Counted from the first letter of the stretch, positions 33,742 through 45,091 are shown. The stretch is 64,000 bases of DNA from Leuctra nigra (GCA_934045905.1 OW203770.1:30446409-30510408), one strand, 5' to 3'. Numbers and translations are program-made. The notes: generated by a model not told the origin, from the sequence alone.

Positions 33742-35472
33742 ATGGCAGATCGAGATGCAAGTTTAGCGTCAACTGTAGATTTAGATGAGACTGTAGAGGG
33801 GGCGGGGGACCAGTCAGTGGTTAGTGAACTCGAGGTAACTAGGAGCCAGGTGATAGGGGAGGACGAACACGATGACTCGCTACCTCATGTTGAAATGCCA
33901 ATCTTTGAAGAGAGACAAAAAGAAGCCAGAGCTGACAGTATATATTCACAATTCGGTGAGAAAGAATTCAATAGTTCAATTATGGAATTCCTAATGAAGG
34001 AAAGGGAAGCAAGAGAAAAGGAAAAGCAAGAACAACAAGAGAAAGAAGCTATCAAGGAAATGAATAGGAAACTAGAGAAACTAAAAGAAAAGGAGGAAAG
34101 TAAAAACGAGAAAATTAAGGAGAAGGAAGAAAGAGGAAAGGAAATACGGGAGTTGCTATTAGAAACTAAAAATGAATTCAGGGAGATCGCGAGTAAATTT
34201 GAAGCTGGATTGAAAAAGGTTGAAACTAGGGTCACAAATGTAGAGGAAAGAGTACAACAAGTAAATGATAAAGTCGACACAGAGTTGGAGGTCATTAAGT
34301 CTTACGTAGAATCAATCGGAGCACAGACGAGCAGTGTTGAGGAAAAAGTAAATACCGGATTGGTAAAGATAAACACTGAGATCGATGAGCGTGACAAGAA
34401 ACTCAGCCTGGAGATATTTTCATTAAGCTCGCGATTTGAAAGAAAGGATAAAGAAAAGAATGAAAGCATTTCAGCTATCAAGGAGAAAATAGAGGACGTA
34501 AGTAAAAAGGTAGATGAGAATGCCAAGAAGACTGGAACGACATCGAATATCATGTGTCATGCAAATAACGAGTTGCAATTTGCAAAACATTGTACTGAGT
34601 CGCTGATACAAGAGGCAATAAGATTTAATGGGGAAGAGAGTTGCCCAATAAACGCAATGCAATTTTTGAAGCTAATCAAAGAGCGTTTTTCAACATTCAA
34701 TGTGAATAACAATCAGAAGCTGGGAATCATTGTCAAGTGTTTACATGGAAAAGCAGCAGACTGGTATGTAAATAATCCCGTTGAGAATATTGACAAATTT
34801 GAAGAGGCTTTTAAAGATAAATATTGGTCGCAAACTGTACAGCATCAGCTAATCAGATCAATCTATGCTGGAGAATACAAAATTAGTTCGAACCTAAACA
34901 TGGTGACCTATGTCAATCGGATTATCAACAAGGCAAAATATGTGACAGAATTGGTCAATATGACGGAACAAGTTTTGGTTGGCATATTGATTAATCACTT
35001 ACCACCAAACATCAGGGTGATAGTGCGTGGCAAAGTCAAAACTAAAGATGAGTTGATAAAAGAGCTGACTGACTTAGAGCATGATGAATTCACTGAAAAA
35101 CTAATCAGAGATCCCAAGCAATATGAGCCAATTCGTAACGGGAACGGTTACAATGATAATAGGAACGGCTATAATAACAGGAATAGTTATGACAGAAATT
35201 ACAATAACAACAACTACGGGAGAAACAGTCACGGCAGGAATGACTATGACAGAAATGGGTATGGTCACGGGAATGGCTATGCAAACAGGAATAATAATGA
35301 TCGGCAAAATCAAAGAGACAACTCTCAAGGTAACGGCAATAGTAGGCAAAACGAGAACGAACAAAGTAAAATCAATCCGCCACCGCTACCAATCTCACCA
35401 ATTCCAGGCATTAGCGGAATGAAGAATGAGACTCAGGGAAACGGACAGAGGTCGGCACAGAAAGGAAAATAG
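33742..35472 (+). CDS. gag: Gypsy Gag-like protein with long coiled coil
   Basis: A 576-residue protein. Residues about 80-275 are almost continuous charged coiled coil (KEREAREKEKQEQQEKEA and similar). Residues about 280-450 resemble the retrotransposon Gag core (FNGEESCPINAMQFL, GKAADWY, FKDKYW). Residues about 455-530 are rich in Asn, Gly, Arg and Tyr (RNGYNNRNSYDRNYNNN). No CCHC zinc knuckle is visible, so the NGR-rich tail may take over RNA binding. The stop codon lies inside the pol overlap. Confidence 0.8.
   Translation: MADRDASLASTVDLDETVEGAGDQSVVSELEVTRSQVIGEDEHDDSLPHVEMPIFEERQKEARADSIYSQFGEKEFNSSIMEFLMKEREAREKEKQEQQEKEAIKEMNRKLEKLKEKEESKNEKIKEKEERGKEIRELLLETKNEFREIASKFEAGLKKVETRVTNVEERVQQVNDKVDTELEVIKSYVESIGAQTSSVEEKVNTGLVKINTEIDERDKKLSLEIFSLSSRFERKDKEKNESISAIKEKIEDVSKKVDENAKKTGTTSNIMCHANNELQFAKHCTESLIQEAIRFNGEESCPINAMQFLKLIKERFSTFNVNNNQKLGIIVKCLHGKAADWYVNNPVENIDKFEEAFKDKYWSQTVQHQLIRSIYAGEYKISSNLNMVTYVNRIINKAKYVTELVNMTEQVLVGILINHLPPNIRVIVRGKVKTKDELIKELTDLEHDEFTEKLIRDPKQYEPIRNGNGYNDNRNGYNNRNSYDRNYNNNNYGRNSHGRNDYDRNGYGHGNGYANRNNNDRQNQRDNSQGNGNSRQNENEQSKINPPPLPISPIPGISGMKNETQGNGQRSAQKGK
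35415..35472 (+). promoter_or_regulatory. gag-pol overlap, probable -1 frameshift zone
   Basis: The pol frame is open from 35415 (after TAG at 35412-35414), and gag ends at TAG 35470-35472. This gives a 58-base overlap in the -1 frame. AGGAAAATAG just before the gag stop includes an A-run suited to slippage, though it is not a canonical X XXY YYZ site. Reading on in the pol frame gives a continuous sequence into the annotated pol. Confidence 0.55.
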
Positions 35473-35588
35473 AGAGTGACATTGCGCCGACCGAAAAAAA
35501 ATCATGGGAGGAATTATGCAAACAATTAGAGCTTACAATTGAAAACGAAGAAGAAAAAAACGAGCTAGTAGTCAATAACATACAGGCG

Positions 35589-38500
35589 ATGTTCCAGAAA
35601 CCTGAAGAATTCCTGCTGTCAGAAGAAGGAGATGAAATTACGAAAAGCAGAAATATTAGTAGCCCACGATGTCAAGTTGTGATAGATGGGATAGAGGTCA
35701 ATGCGCTGTTAGACCCAGGTAGCCAGGTTACCTGCATAAACGAACAGTTCCTGAACAATAACTTCAAGAATTTCCCAATATTACCTGTAGTGGGAGTCTC
35801 AATAAAATGTTCGTTAAACCAAACAATGAAAGTGACAAAACAAACATTTTTGGAGGTCATGGTTGAAAATGTGGCAATGGAGGCGGTGTGTCTAGTTGTG
35901 AAAAACTTGGCATGTGAATTGATTTTGGGCATAGACTGGTTGGTCAAGAATAACGTGAGTCTAGACTTTCAAGAGAAAGAAATAAGATTTGGTGGTGAAA
36001 TGAAAATAAGTATGAAATCCGAAGTAGAAGGTGGGCCACTCGGAAGCAGTTATCAGAGCATTTGTGTTTCTGAAATGAATGAAAGAAGAATGAGTAGAAG
36101 AGTAGCAGAATTTAGTGAAGACGGCGAAGAGTTGACTCGAAATATAATAAAGGAAGATTACGAATATATTAGAGAAGAAGACAGTGTAGATTATGAAATA
36201 TGTGCCCAAACAGCGTGGGAAGAATTGGAGGAAGATTGCCACCCGACCAACCAGGAAATACTTGAAATTGTCAACAACAACAAATTACTGAACCAAGAAC
36301 AACAACAAGACCTGATAGAAACAATGATGATGTTTCGTGAGGTTTTTTCAACTAAACCCGGCCTAATTCAAGAATATGAACATGTGATAAAAGTAAGTCA
36401 TGAAACGCATTTTAAAGGAAGAAGTTACCCCGTAGCTTTTAAATGTCGAGAAGCTGTGGAGAAGGAGTTGAATCGAATGCTTCAACATGGTATAGTGGAG
36501 AGAGCAACGAGTTCATATCTAAACCCACTTGTTGTTGTGGTAAAGAAAAACAATACTGTACGACTATGTCTAGACGCTCGCCAAGTGAACCAGATAATCA
36601 TACCGGACAGAGAAAATCCTAATCAACCCGACGAATTGCTGCAGAAATTTGTAGGTGTGAAGTGGATGAGCTCCATCGACATGACGTCAGGTTTTTGGCA
36701 GATTAAATTAGAAGAAAACAGCAAACAGTATTGTGCATTTCAGTATAACCAACAAGTTTATTGGTTCAACGTCCTACCATTTGGATTAAAAACATCAATA
36801 GCTTCTTTCACGAGGTGTATGAACCAGATTTTTGGAAACGAGTTTAAGGAGTTCATAACTATTTATGTGGATGATATTTTGATCGCCTCAAAGTCATTCG
36901 AAGAACATATAAAACATGTAGGAATGGTTTTAAAGAGATGCCAAGAAGCCGGAATAACAGTTAATATAGAAAAATCCAAGTTTTGCCGGGAAGAAGTCAG
37001 TTTTCTGGGACACGTTATTACACAACACGGGACAAAAATGGACCCGAAGAAGGTCGACGTGATAAGTAATTGGCCGACACCAAGAAATCAGAAACAGTTA
37101 AAGACGTTCCTAGGAATGTGCTCGTATAGTAGAAAATTCTCTAATCAGTATGCGAATAAAACAGTTCCGTTTCAACATTTGCTCAAGAAAAATACCAGGT
37201 GGAGATGGACAGATGAACTGGATGCGAAATTCAATGAGTTGAAAAGGTTATTTGAGAAGACTACGACGCTGATTCATCCAGACTTTGAGCGACCATTTTA
37301 CCTTCAAACGGACGCAAGTTATCACGGTATCGGAGCAATACTATTTCAGAAAGATGAAGATGGTGAGATGGAAATAGTTTCAATGGCGTCAAGAACTCTG
37401 AAGGGCCCAGAACTGAATTACAGTGTCACAGAAAAAGAGTTATTAGCTATTGTTTGGTCGCTACTCAGATTCAGGACATTCATCTTGGGGGCTGATCTCA
37501 CGGTAATTACAGATCACAAAGCATTAACATTCATTATGAGTATGAAGCTAATATCAGGGAGAATCGCAAGATGGATCCTAGTCTTACAGGCATTTGACTT
37601 CAAAACTGAATTTTGTGCCGGCAAGAACAACATAATGGCGGATGCACTGAGTAGATACCCCGAAAAAGAAGACGGAACGCTATTAGTGCCGGGGGATCAT
37701 GACCAGGAAATCTTAGTAGCAAACATAGTGAGCAATGTAAACGTAGAATTGAGAAGAAAGTTGAAGAATTTAGACAAATTTCAACGAGAAGACAATGAAT
37801 TACGTGAAATCATAAGATGTTTAAATGATGAAGGTAGCCACACTGAAAGAATGAAAAATTTGAAGAAACATTTTACGTTGCATAACGAAATACTTTTCTA
37901 CCGAAATAACGAGCAAAAAGTAAATTGGAAAGCTTGCATTCCAAGAGCATTAATTCACGACATCGTATGGGACACTCATCTACAACTGGGACATTTCGGG
38001 GCAGCAAAATGTATTTACATGATAAGGGAAACATTCTGGTGGAAAGGTCTTAATAAAAGCGTCAAAAGCATTTTGAGGACTTGCGACACATGTCAGAAGA
38101 CCAAATGTAGTGTAAGAACGTTACATGGGGACATGCATTCGTTGCTACCAACTGAAAAGGGTGAGTTAGTGAGCTCTGATATATACGGCCCATTGCCTCG
38201 AGGACAACTAGGATGGCAATATCTTATTGTTTTCATAGACAATTTGACGAAACATGTAAAGATATATCCGTTAAAGAAAGCAACTGCGGCGGCTATAACA
38301 CATCGATTGCAAGAATATATTAATACCGTGCAATGTCCTAAGAAAATACTCGCTGACCATGGGACACAGTATGTGTCAAAACTGTGGAAAAGAACAGCCG
38401 AAGAGAATGGAATAAAACCCATCTATTCATCTGTGCGACATCCTGAGAGTAATCCAACTGAACGAGTAATGAGAGAGATAGGGCGGATATTCCGAGCCTA

Positions 38501-38993
38501 CTGCAACCGTAAACATACTTCGTGGACAAAATATGTTACTGATGTTGAGAATCTACTCAATGTAACATTACATGAGGGAACAGGTAGTGCACCATGCGAA
38601 CTACAACTTGGCATAAAACCAGAGAGTAGGTTAGAAAAATTAATATCTTTTCCCGATGATCGAGTGAAGATTTTGGAGGATACCGACGTGAAGATTGCAA
38701 TGGCAAGAAATCGTTTGTGCAGTAAAGCAAGGAAACGCAGGAGACTACACGATAAAAAGCATCCTGAAAAGACTGTATTTGAAGAAGGTAATTTAGTATT
38801 ACTTAAAGCACTAAATGTATCAAAAGCTGTGGACAAGGTAATTAAGAAGTTTTTTGAATTGTATGAAGGCCCATACAAGGTCAAGAAAGTATTTGATAAT
38901 AACAGCTATGCATTAGTCGACGAAAGAAATGTGTATAAGGGAACACATAATATCGTGAGATTAAAGAAATATCATCCACCAGAAACAAAGTAA
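35589..38993 (+). CDS. pol: Gypsy Pol polyprotein (PR-RT-RNaseH-IN)
   Basis: It has 1,134 residues from the first ATG, but the frame opens earlier and is probably entered by -1 frameshift from gag. Aspartic protease: LLDPGSQ at about 41-47 (DPGS replaces the usual D-S/T-G) and LILGIDWL at 111-118. Reverse transcriptase: LCLDARQVN, LPFGLKTS and YVDD at 426-429. RNase H: TDAS (Asp575), EKELLA (Glu617) and TDHKAL (Asp642). Integrase: zinc finger His797, His802, Cys832, Cys835; catalytic Asp864, Asp923, Glu958. A GPY-like module (YEGPYKV) is near the C-terminus; there is no chromodomain. No breaks were seen. Confidence 0.9.
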   Translation: MFQKPEEFLLSEEGDEITKSRNISSPRCQVVIDGIEVNALLDPGSQVTCINEQFLNNNFKNFPILPVVGVSIKCSLNQTMKVTKQTFLEVMVENVAMEAVCLVVKNLACELILGIDWLVKNNVSLDFQEKEIRFGGEMKISMKSEVEGGPLGSSYQSICVSEMNERRMSRRVAEFSEDGEELTRNIIKEDYEYIREEDSVDYEICAQTAWEELEEDCHPTNQEILEIVNNNKLLNQEQQQDLIETMMMFREVFSTKPGLIQEYEHVIKVSHETHFKGRSYPVAFKCREAVEKELNRMLQHGIVERATSSYLNPLVVVVKKNNTVRLCLDARQVNQIIIPDRENPNQPDELLQKFVGVKWMSSIDMTSGFWQIKLEENSKQYCAFQYNQQVYWFNVLPFGLKTSIASFTRCMNQIFGNEFKEFITIYVDDILIASKSFEEHIKHVGMVLKRCQEAGITVNIEKSKFCREEVSFLGHVITQHGTKMDPKKVDVISNWPTPRNQKQLKTFLGMCSYSRKFSNQYANKTVPFQHLLKKNTRWRWTDELDAKFNELKRLFEKTTTLIHPDFERPFYLQTDASYHGIGAILFQKDEDGEMEIVSMASRTLKGPELNYSVTEKELLAIVWSLLRFRTFILGADLTVITDHKALTFIMSMKLISGRIARWILVLQAFDFKTEFCAGKNNIMADALSRYPEKEDGTLLVPGDHDQEILVANIVSNVNVELRRKLKNLDKFQREDNELREIIRCLNDEGSHTERMKNLKKHFTLHNEILFYRNNEQKVNWKACIPRALIHDIVWDTHLQLGHFGAAKCIYMIRETFWWKGLNKSVKSILRTCDTCQKTKCSVRTLHGDMHSLLPTEKGELVSSDIYGPLPRGQLGWQYLIVFIDNLTKHVKIYPLKKATAAAITHRLQEYINTVQCPKKILADHGTQYVSKLWKRTAEENGIKPIYSSVRHPESNPTERVMREIGRIFRAYCNRKHTSWTKYVTDVENLLNVTLHEGTGSAPCELQLGIKPESRLEKLISFPDDRVKILEDTDVKIAMARNRLCSKARKRRRLHDKKHPEKTVFEEGNLVLLKALNVSKAVDKVIKKFFELYEGPYKVKKVFDNNSYALVDERNVYKGTHNIVRLKKYHPPETK

Positions 38994-39391
38994 ACAATAC
39001 ATCGATCAGCTGATTCTCACAGTGACAACAATAAGTAATGTTGATGTTTGGTATGATGACCCAGCAGAAGTAGGTCACTAGGCCAATAACGGGATCGTGA
39101 GAGAGGGTTGAGTCGAGCATCGTTTCCGGGAGGTAGGATGAGGTTTGTTTTTGTTTTGGTAGGTGGAGGGGTGAGTTCATTCATTCAGGTTTAGATTAGA
39201 CAGCTGTAAGGGGAAATAAACTTGCATCTGTTGAAGGAAACTTTTTGTTTGTCAAAAGGAAGAGATTATTCCTGCTAGATAGTCCAGTCTCTATGTGAAT
39301 CCTTGTTTTATCACCATTTTCTTATTCAAAATTTCAATGTGTTTCAAATTTACTTCAGTCAAAAGGTGAACAACAAGAATTCAGGGGGCTC
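38994..39391 (+). other. Gypsy 3' untranslated region
   Basis: No env-like frame lies between pol and the 3' LTR. It ends GAATTCAGGGGGCTC, a weak polypurine tract, directly before TGTAAC. Confidence 0.5.
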
Positions 39392-40483
39392 TGTAACAAG
39401 TTGGCCTATCTAGGTTAGAAAATTAACTTTAAAAATAATAATGTTTGCTTGAAATAGGTTTAAAGAATGAACAAGCTTGTAGCATGGCATTCTTAGAGTC
39501 AAGGTTAACTGAAAACAAAGTAATTAATTAGAATCATTATGTAAACTTACAATCTTTAAAATTCAACAGCAATCAAAATATAGACAAAAATATAACAAGC
39601 AATCAAATAAGTTTAACAATGTGCAATTCTATCAAGAAAGTGAGTGAATCCATATAAAAAGTATGTGACCTTACCTAAATTGTGATGTCACCACGTAATA
39701 ACAAGTGAACCAGTCATTGTGATAACGCTACAAAACCAGTCAGCCAGACTAGTTTTCAGTGATTCCAAGAAAAGCATGGGCCTACGTGCAGAAAGAAAGT
39801 CGCTTCGCGGGCTTTAGAAATGACAGAATGTCTAAAATTAGCTATCACGTGTACGAAACCAACCAATCAGATTCTTTGGAGGGAAAACGATGTCAGAGGG
39901 TATAAAACGTCAGGCTACCAGCCAAACATCATCAGTCGGAGTTTTCTCAGAGCAGTGAGACCTGCCTCGCGAACCGTGAAGCCTTGTGCACACAACATAG
40001 TATAATTTCAGCGAGACAGTGCCGATGTGATCGAAGTATAAAAGTTAGTGAATTGCAACTCCGGGAGAAACCGACGAGTCTGCAGCCACGAACGTCATCA
40101 GCCTGAGCCAACTTGATCCAACTGCTCGAGGAGGTCACTCCTTGTGCACGGACTGCTGGACGTCCTGATAACCAAGGGGTTATTAGACAACATCATCGCA
40201 TCGCAGCTGAAGGAGGTGACATATCCAGTCATTTCATGCTGCTGGTGGACTGGAGTTCACGGGACACACTACGCAAGAGTCAACGCCATCCATTTGTTTA
40301 CGCGGAAGTAAACAAACCAGACGACATCATCACTACTGCCGACGTATCGAACGTAATATTGTTTTTCATAATTTTTGATTGCTCTTTTCACATCAATGAA
40401 CATTTATTTTCTTTGTAATAAACAAATTATAATATTGCTGATTCTTTGTGTTCTACCCTCTGAGCCAAATCCCGCAGGTTTCA
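39392..40483 (+). repeat. 3' LTR
   Basis: 1,092 bp, same length and content as the 5' LTR. AGAT follows at 40484-40487. Confidence 0.92.
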
Positions 40484-40943
40484 AGATCAAGTGGTTAACG
40501 GGTTTGGTCTCAAATCGTATCGCAAATTTCATCGTTTTGCGCGGTTTTGTTGAATAACCGGCGCCTAATTAACGATGCAATAAGCAAAAATTAAAAAGGG
40601 CTACTAATATACAATCAGACTGTCATGTGAACATCCTGTAAAAGTTACACTAACTTATGAAACAATTTGTCTCTCTCAATTTTCTAAAACGGCCGAGCGC
40701 TAGTATCACCTTAATTGCGAGCGTAACGATTCTTACTGGTCGTCTAGCAATTATTTCAATGTTAATCTAATAATCTTATCCCCATAAAAAAAACTCCGTG
40801 TAAAAATACCAGCCAAGTCTCTTCAACAATAAAAACAGAAGAAATCTAAAAAATCAGCACTGAAAAGTAGTGATATCAAAAAATGTTCCAAATCAAAACA
40901 TAATTTAAGAAACCGAAATATACTTGGAGCATCGTGTATATTA

Positions 40944-42226
40944 CTAGGAAAACGCTCGTTGTAACGCGTTGATGAGCGAGCACCGACACGCACGACATCG
41001 CCAATCAAGCACGATCCATTCAATCAAAGATAACTAACTATAGGTACATTATTTATTACCAATTTTCCTTGCAACTTTTCATAAACACTCTGGATCAATT
41101 AAATAACAGATTATTGTACTGATATATTTCCATCAATCTCTTTGGACAGATATTAAAAAACTTAAAACAGCAATAAGTCTGTAAATTCTTGACCGATTGG
41201 GCTGGAAATGTGTAAAATATGATGCTATCTAGTCAAAACGTTGTTTTCATAACTGTGAAACACAATCCATATCGTAAAATATTTTTTTTTAGATAAGGTA
41301 TACCTATACCTTTAAGTATATGAATAATACCTACATTACATTTTGACTACATTATGTATTGCAATATGATCCACTAAGGGCCGGTATAACCAAAGTTAAT
41401 CTGAGCCGGATTAACTAAATATTGGACTAAATTGGCGGCACAGCCAATCAGATACCTCAAAATGAGTGAAACAATTGAATTTAATCCAAAAGTTAGTTAA
41501 TCCAGCACAATTTAACTTTGGTTATTCCGGGCCCAATAAAATCATCTGTCTTATATTGATATTGAGAATAGCCAACTATAAACTTTGCTTTGCTACATAG
41601 AGCAACCCAGAATGCAGTTGAATTTCTGTTTTGAAATGTCATTTCTGACAGTTATTAAAACTGTCAATAAGTGCATCTATGTTCTTGACTTATAGGGCTG
41701 AAAATTTGTAAAATAAGAGACAATGTTGGTCTGAACGACCATGCAAAATATGAGTTTGATTGATCAGATTAATCGAAGACCATTTGATAGGTCAAATGGT
41801 GGTGTGGCTACAGGCCATTATAAATTAAGCTTACAAGTGTCAGTAAAATGTATTTTTCTTTTAAAGTTCATTACAGATTACAGATTTGTAAAATAACACT
41901 TATAATGCTGATACTAATGGCCATGCAAAATATGGTGATGATCGGTTAACCGATTCCAGCTTTATTGCACACAGAGTTGAGTTTCTTTCACATTGCCAAG
42001 CTTAGTATAGGTACAACTTTAATCAAGATTCTGATAAAAGTAATAGATCGATTTTGCTGGAAATTAATAGCCTTCTGCAGTGGATAGTAATGAATATTTT
42101 GTGAAAAAAATTAGCCAGATCCTTTCCTTCGTTTACAACTTAATGCGAAAAGCACAAAGACACACACAAAAAACCAGAGATTTGTGCCATTAGTTTCAAG
42201 TGGAGACACTCGCTCCGCTCGCTTGA
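40944..42226 (-). mobile_element. Complete Hel-A Helitron, 1,283 bp, with an internal MITE
   Basis: The 3' end is CTAG at 40944-40947 (T follows on the minus strand). The 5' end is A|TCAAGCGAGCGGAGCGAG at 42226, and this copy has the canonical TC. A 157-bp MITE (41378-41534) accounts for part of its length. It shares its 5' 600 bases with 51145-51757. Confidence 0.65.
41378..41534. mobile_element. 157-bp MITE with GGGCCGG ends
   Basis: GGGCCGGTATAACCAAAGTT and its near-complement AACTTTGGTTATTCCGGGCCC form the ends; inner GGATTAACTAA and TTAGTTAATCC also pair. GGGCC ends suggest PIF/Harbinger, but no clean 3-bp duplication is seen. Confidence 0.6.
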
Positions 42227-42283
42227 TAAATAGAAAGTAACTAGGTAGGTATATGCCAAAAATCAAATGTACCTAAATATATA

Positions 42284-42922
42284 CTAGGTAAACGCTCGGT
42301 GTAACGCGTTGATAAGCGAGCACCGGTGTGCAGCACATCTAACCATGATCTAGCAAATAATCACAAATAATTCCTCAAATAATCACTTGCAGGATAACAT
42401 AAGAGGTCAAATTTTCTTCAGAAACTGGGAAGATTGCCACAAAACCTTGCATTCAATATATCCAAGAGAAGCAAAATACTTTCCCGTCACTCCCAAAATC
42501 ACAGCCATTTTTCTACAGATATTGGCTAGATTACCACAAAACCTTATGTTCACCAAATACTTCCAAGAATAACAACTCCTGTCAATGTCAAAATAATTGT
42601 GAAACAAATGCCACTGCCTACTGATATACCTATACAGAAAAAAAGTTATCATGGTCCATAGGTATTTTATGAACATTTCGTAGAAGATTTAGTTGCTACG
42701 ATACGAAAATTAAGTTTCCGATGAAACCAAAGGAGCAAACTTGCTGAAAATCATTTTGACCACAACCAGTATAGTAATATAAGTATCGTGAAAAAATTAG
42801 CTTGATCCATTACTTCGTTTGGCAGGAGACGCCAAAAGCACAGATACAAACAAATAAAAAAACAAAAAAACAGAGATTCGAGCCATAAGTTTCAAGTGGA
42901 GACGCTCGCTCCTTTCGCTTAA
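42284..42922 (-). mobile_element. Complete Hel-A Helitron, 639 bp
   Basis: The 3' end is CTAG at 42284-42287 after the hairpin. The 5' end is A|TTAAGCGAAAGGAGCGAGCG at 42922. The A-T target rule holds at both ends. It lies 57 bases from the 40944 copy in the same orientation. Confidence 0.65.
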
Positions 42923-43345
42923 TAATATACCTATTGATGCTCTTAAAAACGATGTGCCAAGTTTATTTCGGTTTTTAAAATTAAGTTTTGACTTGGCCAT
43001 TTTTGATATCACTACTTTTCAGTACTGAATTTTTGATTTATTATATTTTTTTTATATTTGAAGAGACTTGGCTGGTATTTTTACACGGAGTGTTTTTTTA
43101 TGGGGATATCATTATTTTTTAGTTTATTTACACAACTTGTAACACATATCGGAGCAATAATGACTAAAATTCCTTATGCCATTTCCAATTTGGTTACTAA
43201 GAAAAGTTGCGTTCGGTACCAAAATATGCTTAAAGTGATATTCCATGAAGAATTGCGAGCATTGTTCTAATCGGTCCAGCCGTTTTCGAGATATGGCATC
43301 ACTTCCGGTTAGCAAAATGGCGGCTGAAATCTCTGCCACCTAGTA

Positions 43346-44005
43346 TTTATTTATATAAATGTTTGGATCATTTTAAGCCTTCTAAATGTGTAGTTATTGT
43401 AGAAGAGGTGATTGAAGTCCGATTCCTCCATCTAATGACGTTATTTCTGGTTTCGGTAATGGTACATTTCTTTTAAGTTTATTGTTGTTTTATATATATG
43501 ACCGTCCGAATCGTTAAACGCTGTAGTTTCGTTCTGATCGGTTTAGCCGGTTTTGAGATATGACGTCACTTCCTGTTTCAAAATGGCGGCTTCCAGTTGA
43601 TTTTATAAAAAGGCACCTCAGACGCCAAAAGTGCACATGTGGAAAAAATTTCAGATCGATCGGTTCAGCCGAAGGCTGTGGTGGTGATAGCGGTGTTTCC
43701 TGATATCAACTGAAGAAGAAAATGAAGAAGATGATTTTCACGGCCCTCTAGCTCGCTAATGGTATAAGCTATTGTTGGCTCACTTGGAATAATTTGTAGA
43801 ATGGGCCATAGCTCCAAATTAAAATATTTTTCAACAATGTGATATTTCCTATTTTTGAGATCCAGTAGGCCGAAAATGCCATTTTGTTGCGTTGCTTACA
43901 GTAAATGTGTTTGGTCTGCTCCTCAGTTTATTAGGCAGTAACGGTATGTTGAGTGAGTGTGAGTGTACAGTACGACTTTGCTGGGTGGAGCGACCGCTCC
44001 ACTAG
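43346..44005 (+). repeat. Dispersed repeat ending in hairpin plus CTAGAT (family HC-1)
   Basis: It ends with TGGAGCGACCGCTCCACTAGAT, a 7-bp stem with a 2-base loop directly before CTAGAT. The same end is at 60531-60556 (plus) and 57592-57620 (minus). Upstream blocks GGGCCATAGCT and GAGATCCAGTAGGCCGAAAATGCC are shared. It may be a Helitron/Helentron-type end, but the hairpin is closer to the terminus than usual. Confidence 0.5.
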
Positions 44006-44315
44006 ATGGGATAAATTGCTAGGCGACCGCAATGGAGTTATATAATCAGGGCCCGGTGTACTTAGCTGCAATTCCCAGGTTACACCATTCAACCAATAGG
44101 GCATGTGCAAAGCGAAACAAACAGCAGATATCAACCTGAGTTACTATTTTAAAAGTATGACAGTTTTAAAAATTCCTTCTGTTTTAAAAATGTCCTCATC
44201 TTCTGTAGGCATCAAATTGAAAACTCAATAGAAGTCATGGGTTGCAAGTTGCATGACATTTTATGAATCCTTTATACTTAAATATAGTTGAAATGTTGGA
44301 AAAGTTAATAAATAT

Positions 44316-45091
44316 TGTAACAGCTTGATTTTCGCGCCTGTCATTTTTCAAACGTTTGTAATTGTTACTCGGCACGCCGAGAGATAGCGCATCGTTAGGT
44401 CAAGGTCGCTCACGGCCGCTTAGACTCTTGTGACTACTGTTCAGTACAGGGGGCGGAATCGCCGCAGGCGTGGAATGTTCTATGTGACGTAGTTCAGATT
44501 GTCTTGCTGGTAAATCGAGGTCCCTATCTCGACCTCTTTCGGAGTTGACCAGCGGTGAGGACGGACACAGAGGATCTACCACGGCACATTGTATTCAGGG
44601 TATTTGTAAAATTTAACGTTCGGCCTTGTGCCCCTCTGGCTACTCTTCTACTGTCGTAGAAGTTTGCACAGTTTTATTTTTACAGCGTTTCCTTTCTTAA
44701 TCCTTGCAGGTGCGGAGCTAGGTGTGTCTCTTATGAGGCAGCCTTTGCATGATGTTAGTGAAATATACGTGAGTACGTGCCCTGGTGGTTCTTTGTGCTA
44801 GGCGTCCTGATCCGGCCCTAGTTAGTCCGTCCAAACTGTCTGGACGACTCCGATTGTAGCACATTTTCTCTTTTGGCCTGTCAAAACAAATTCTAGCCTT
44901 GTGTATTATTTTCTGTCGCGCTGGGAATGCATTTTATTTGTACTATTTGATGTTGTTGTAAGAGTATGAGGAATATCAGACTAAATGCGTGATGGCCCTG
45001 ACAAGGTCACCACAAGCCCATTTTGACATTGTGTGTAGTTTCTCGAGAAGAAAGAGATCTGGTAAGTCAGGCGTTTGCCTCACTTTATTAT
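44316..45091 (+). repeat. Partial LTR, plus orientation
   Basis: TGTAACAGCTTGATTTTCGC to CACTTTATTATT corresponds to 48466-49242 of the full LTR. It breaks there and passes into an inverted LTR piece. Confidence 0.75.

Larger units (their letters stand above)
32421..40483 (+). mobile_element. Complete Ty3/Gypsy LTR retrotransposon
   Basis: It has two 1,092-bp LTRs (TGTAAC...TTTCA) that look identical where I compared them, a 4-bp target duplication, a TGG primer-binding start one base after the 5' LTR, and a short purine-rich run before the 3' LTR. Intact gag and pol are linked by a -1 frame overlap. Domain order PR-RT-RNaseH-IN defines Ty3/Gypsy. There is no env-like frame. Near-identical LTRs and open frames mean a very recent insertion. 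Confidence 0.92.
40783..43345. repeat. Hairpin repeat (family HP-1) interrupted by Helitrons
   Basis: The left arm 40783-40940 (ACTCCGTGTAAAAATACCAG ... AGTGATATCAAAAAATG) and right arm 42940-43105 are inverted copies. The space between holds two Hel-A insertions. The intact form is at 63140-63790, where the arms are only about 85 bases apart. The right flank (43106-43345, with ATCGGAGCAATAATGACTAA) also matches 63140-63365 in reverse. Confidence 0.55.

Noticed and set aside
33885..34662. Minus-strand Ser/Phe-rich frames over gag
   Set aside because: Shadows of the Lys/Glu-rich gag coiled coil on the opposite strand.
35123..35422. 99-codon Thr/Ile/Met-rich frame over gag
   Set aside because: Out-of-frame reading of the NGR-rich gag tail.
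38994..39391. env gene of an errantivirus
   Set aside because: Only about 400 bases without a long frame lie between pol and the 3' LTR.
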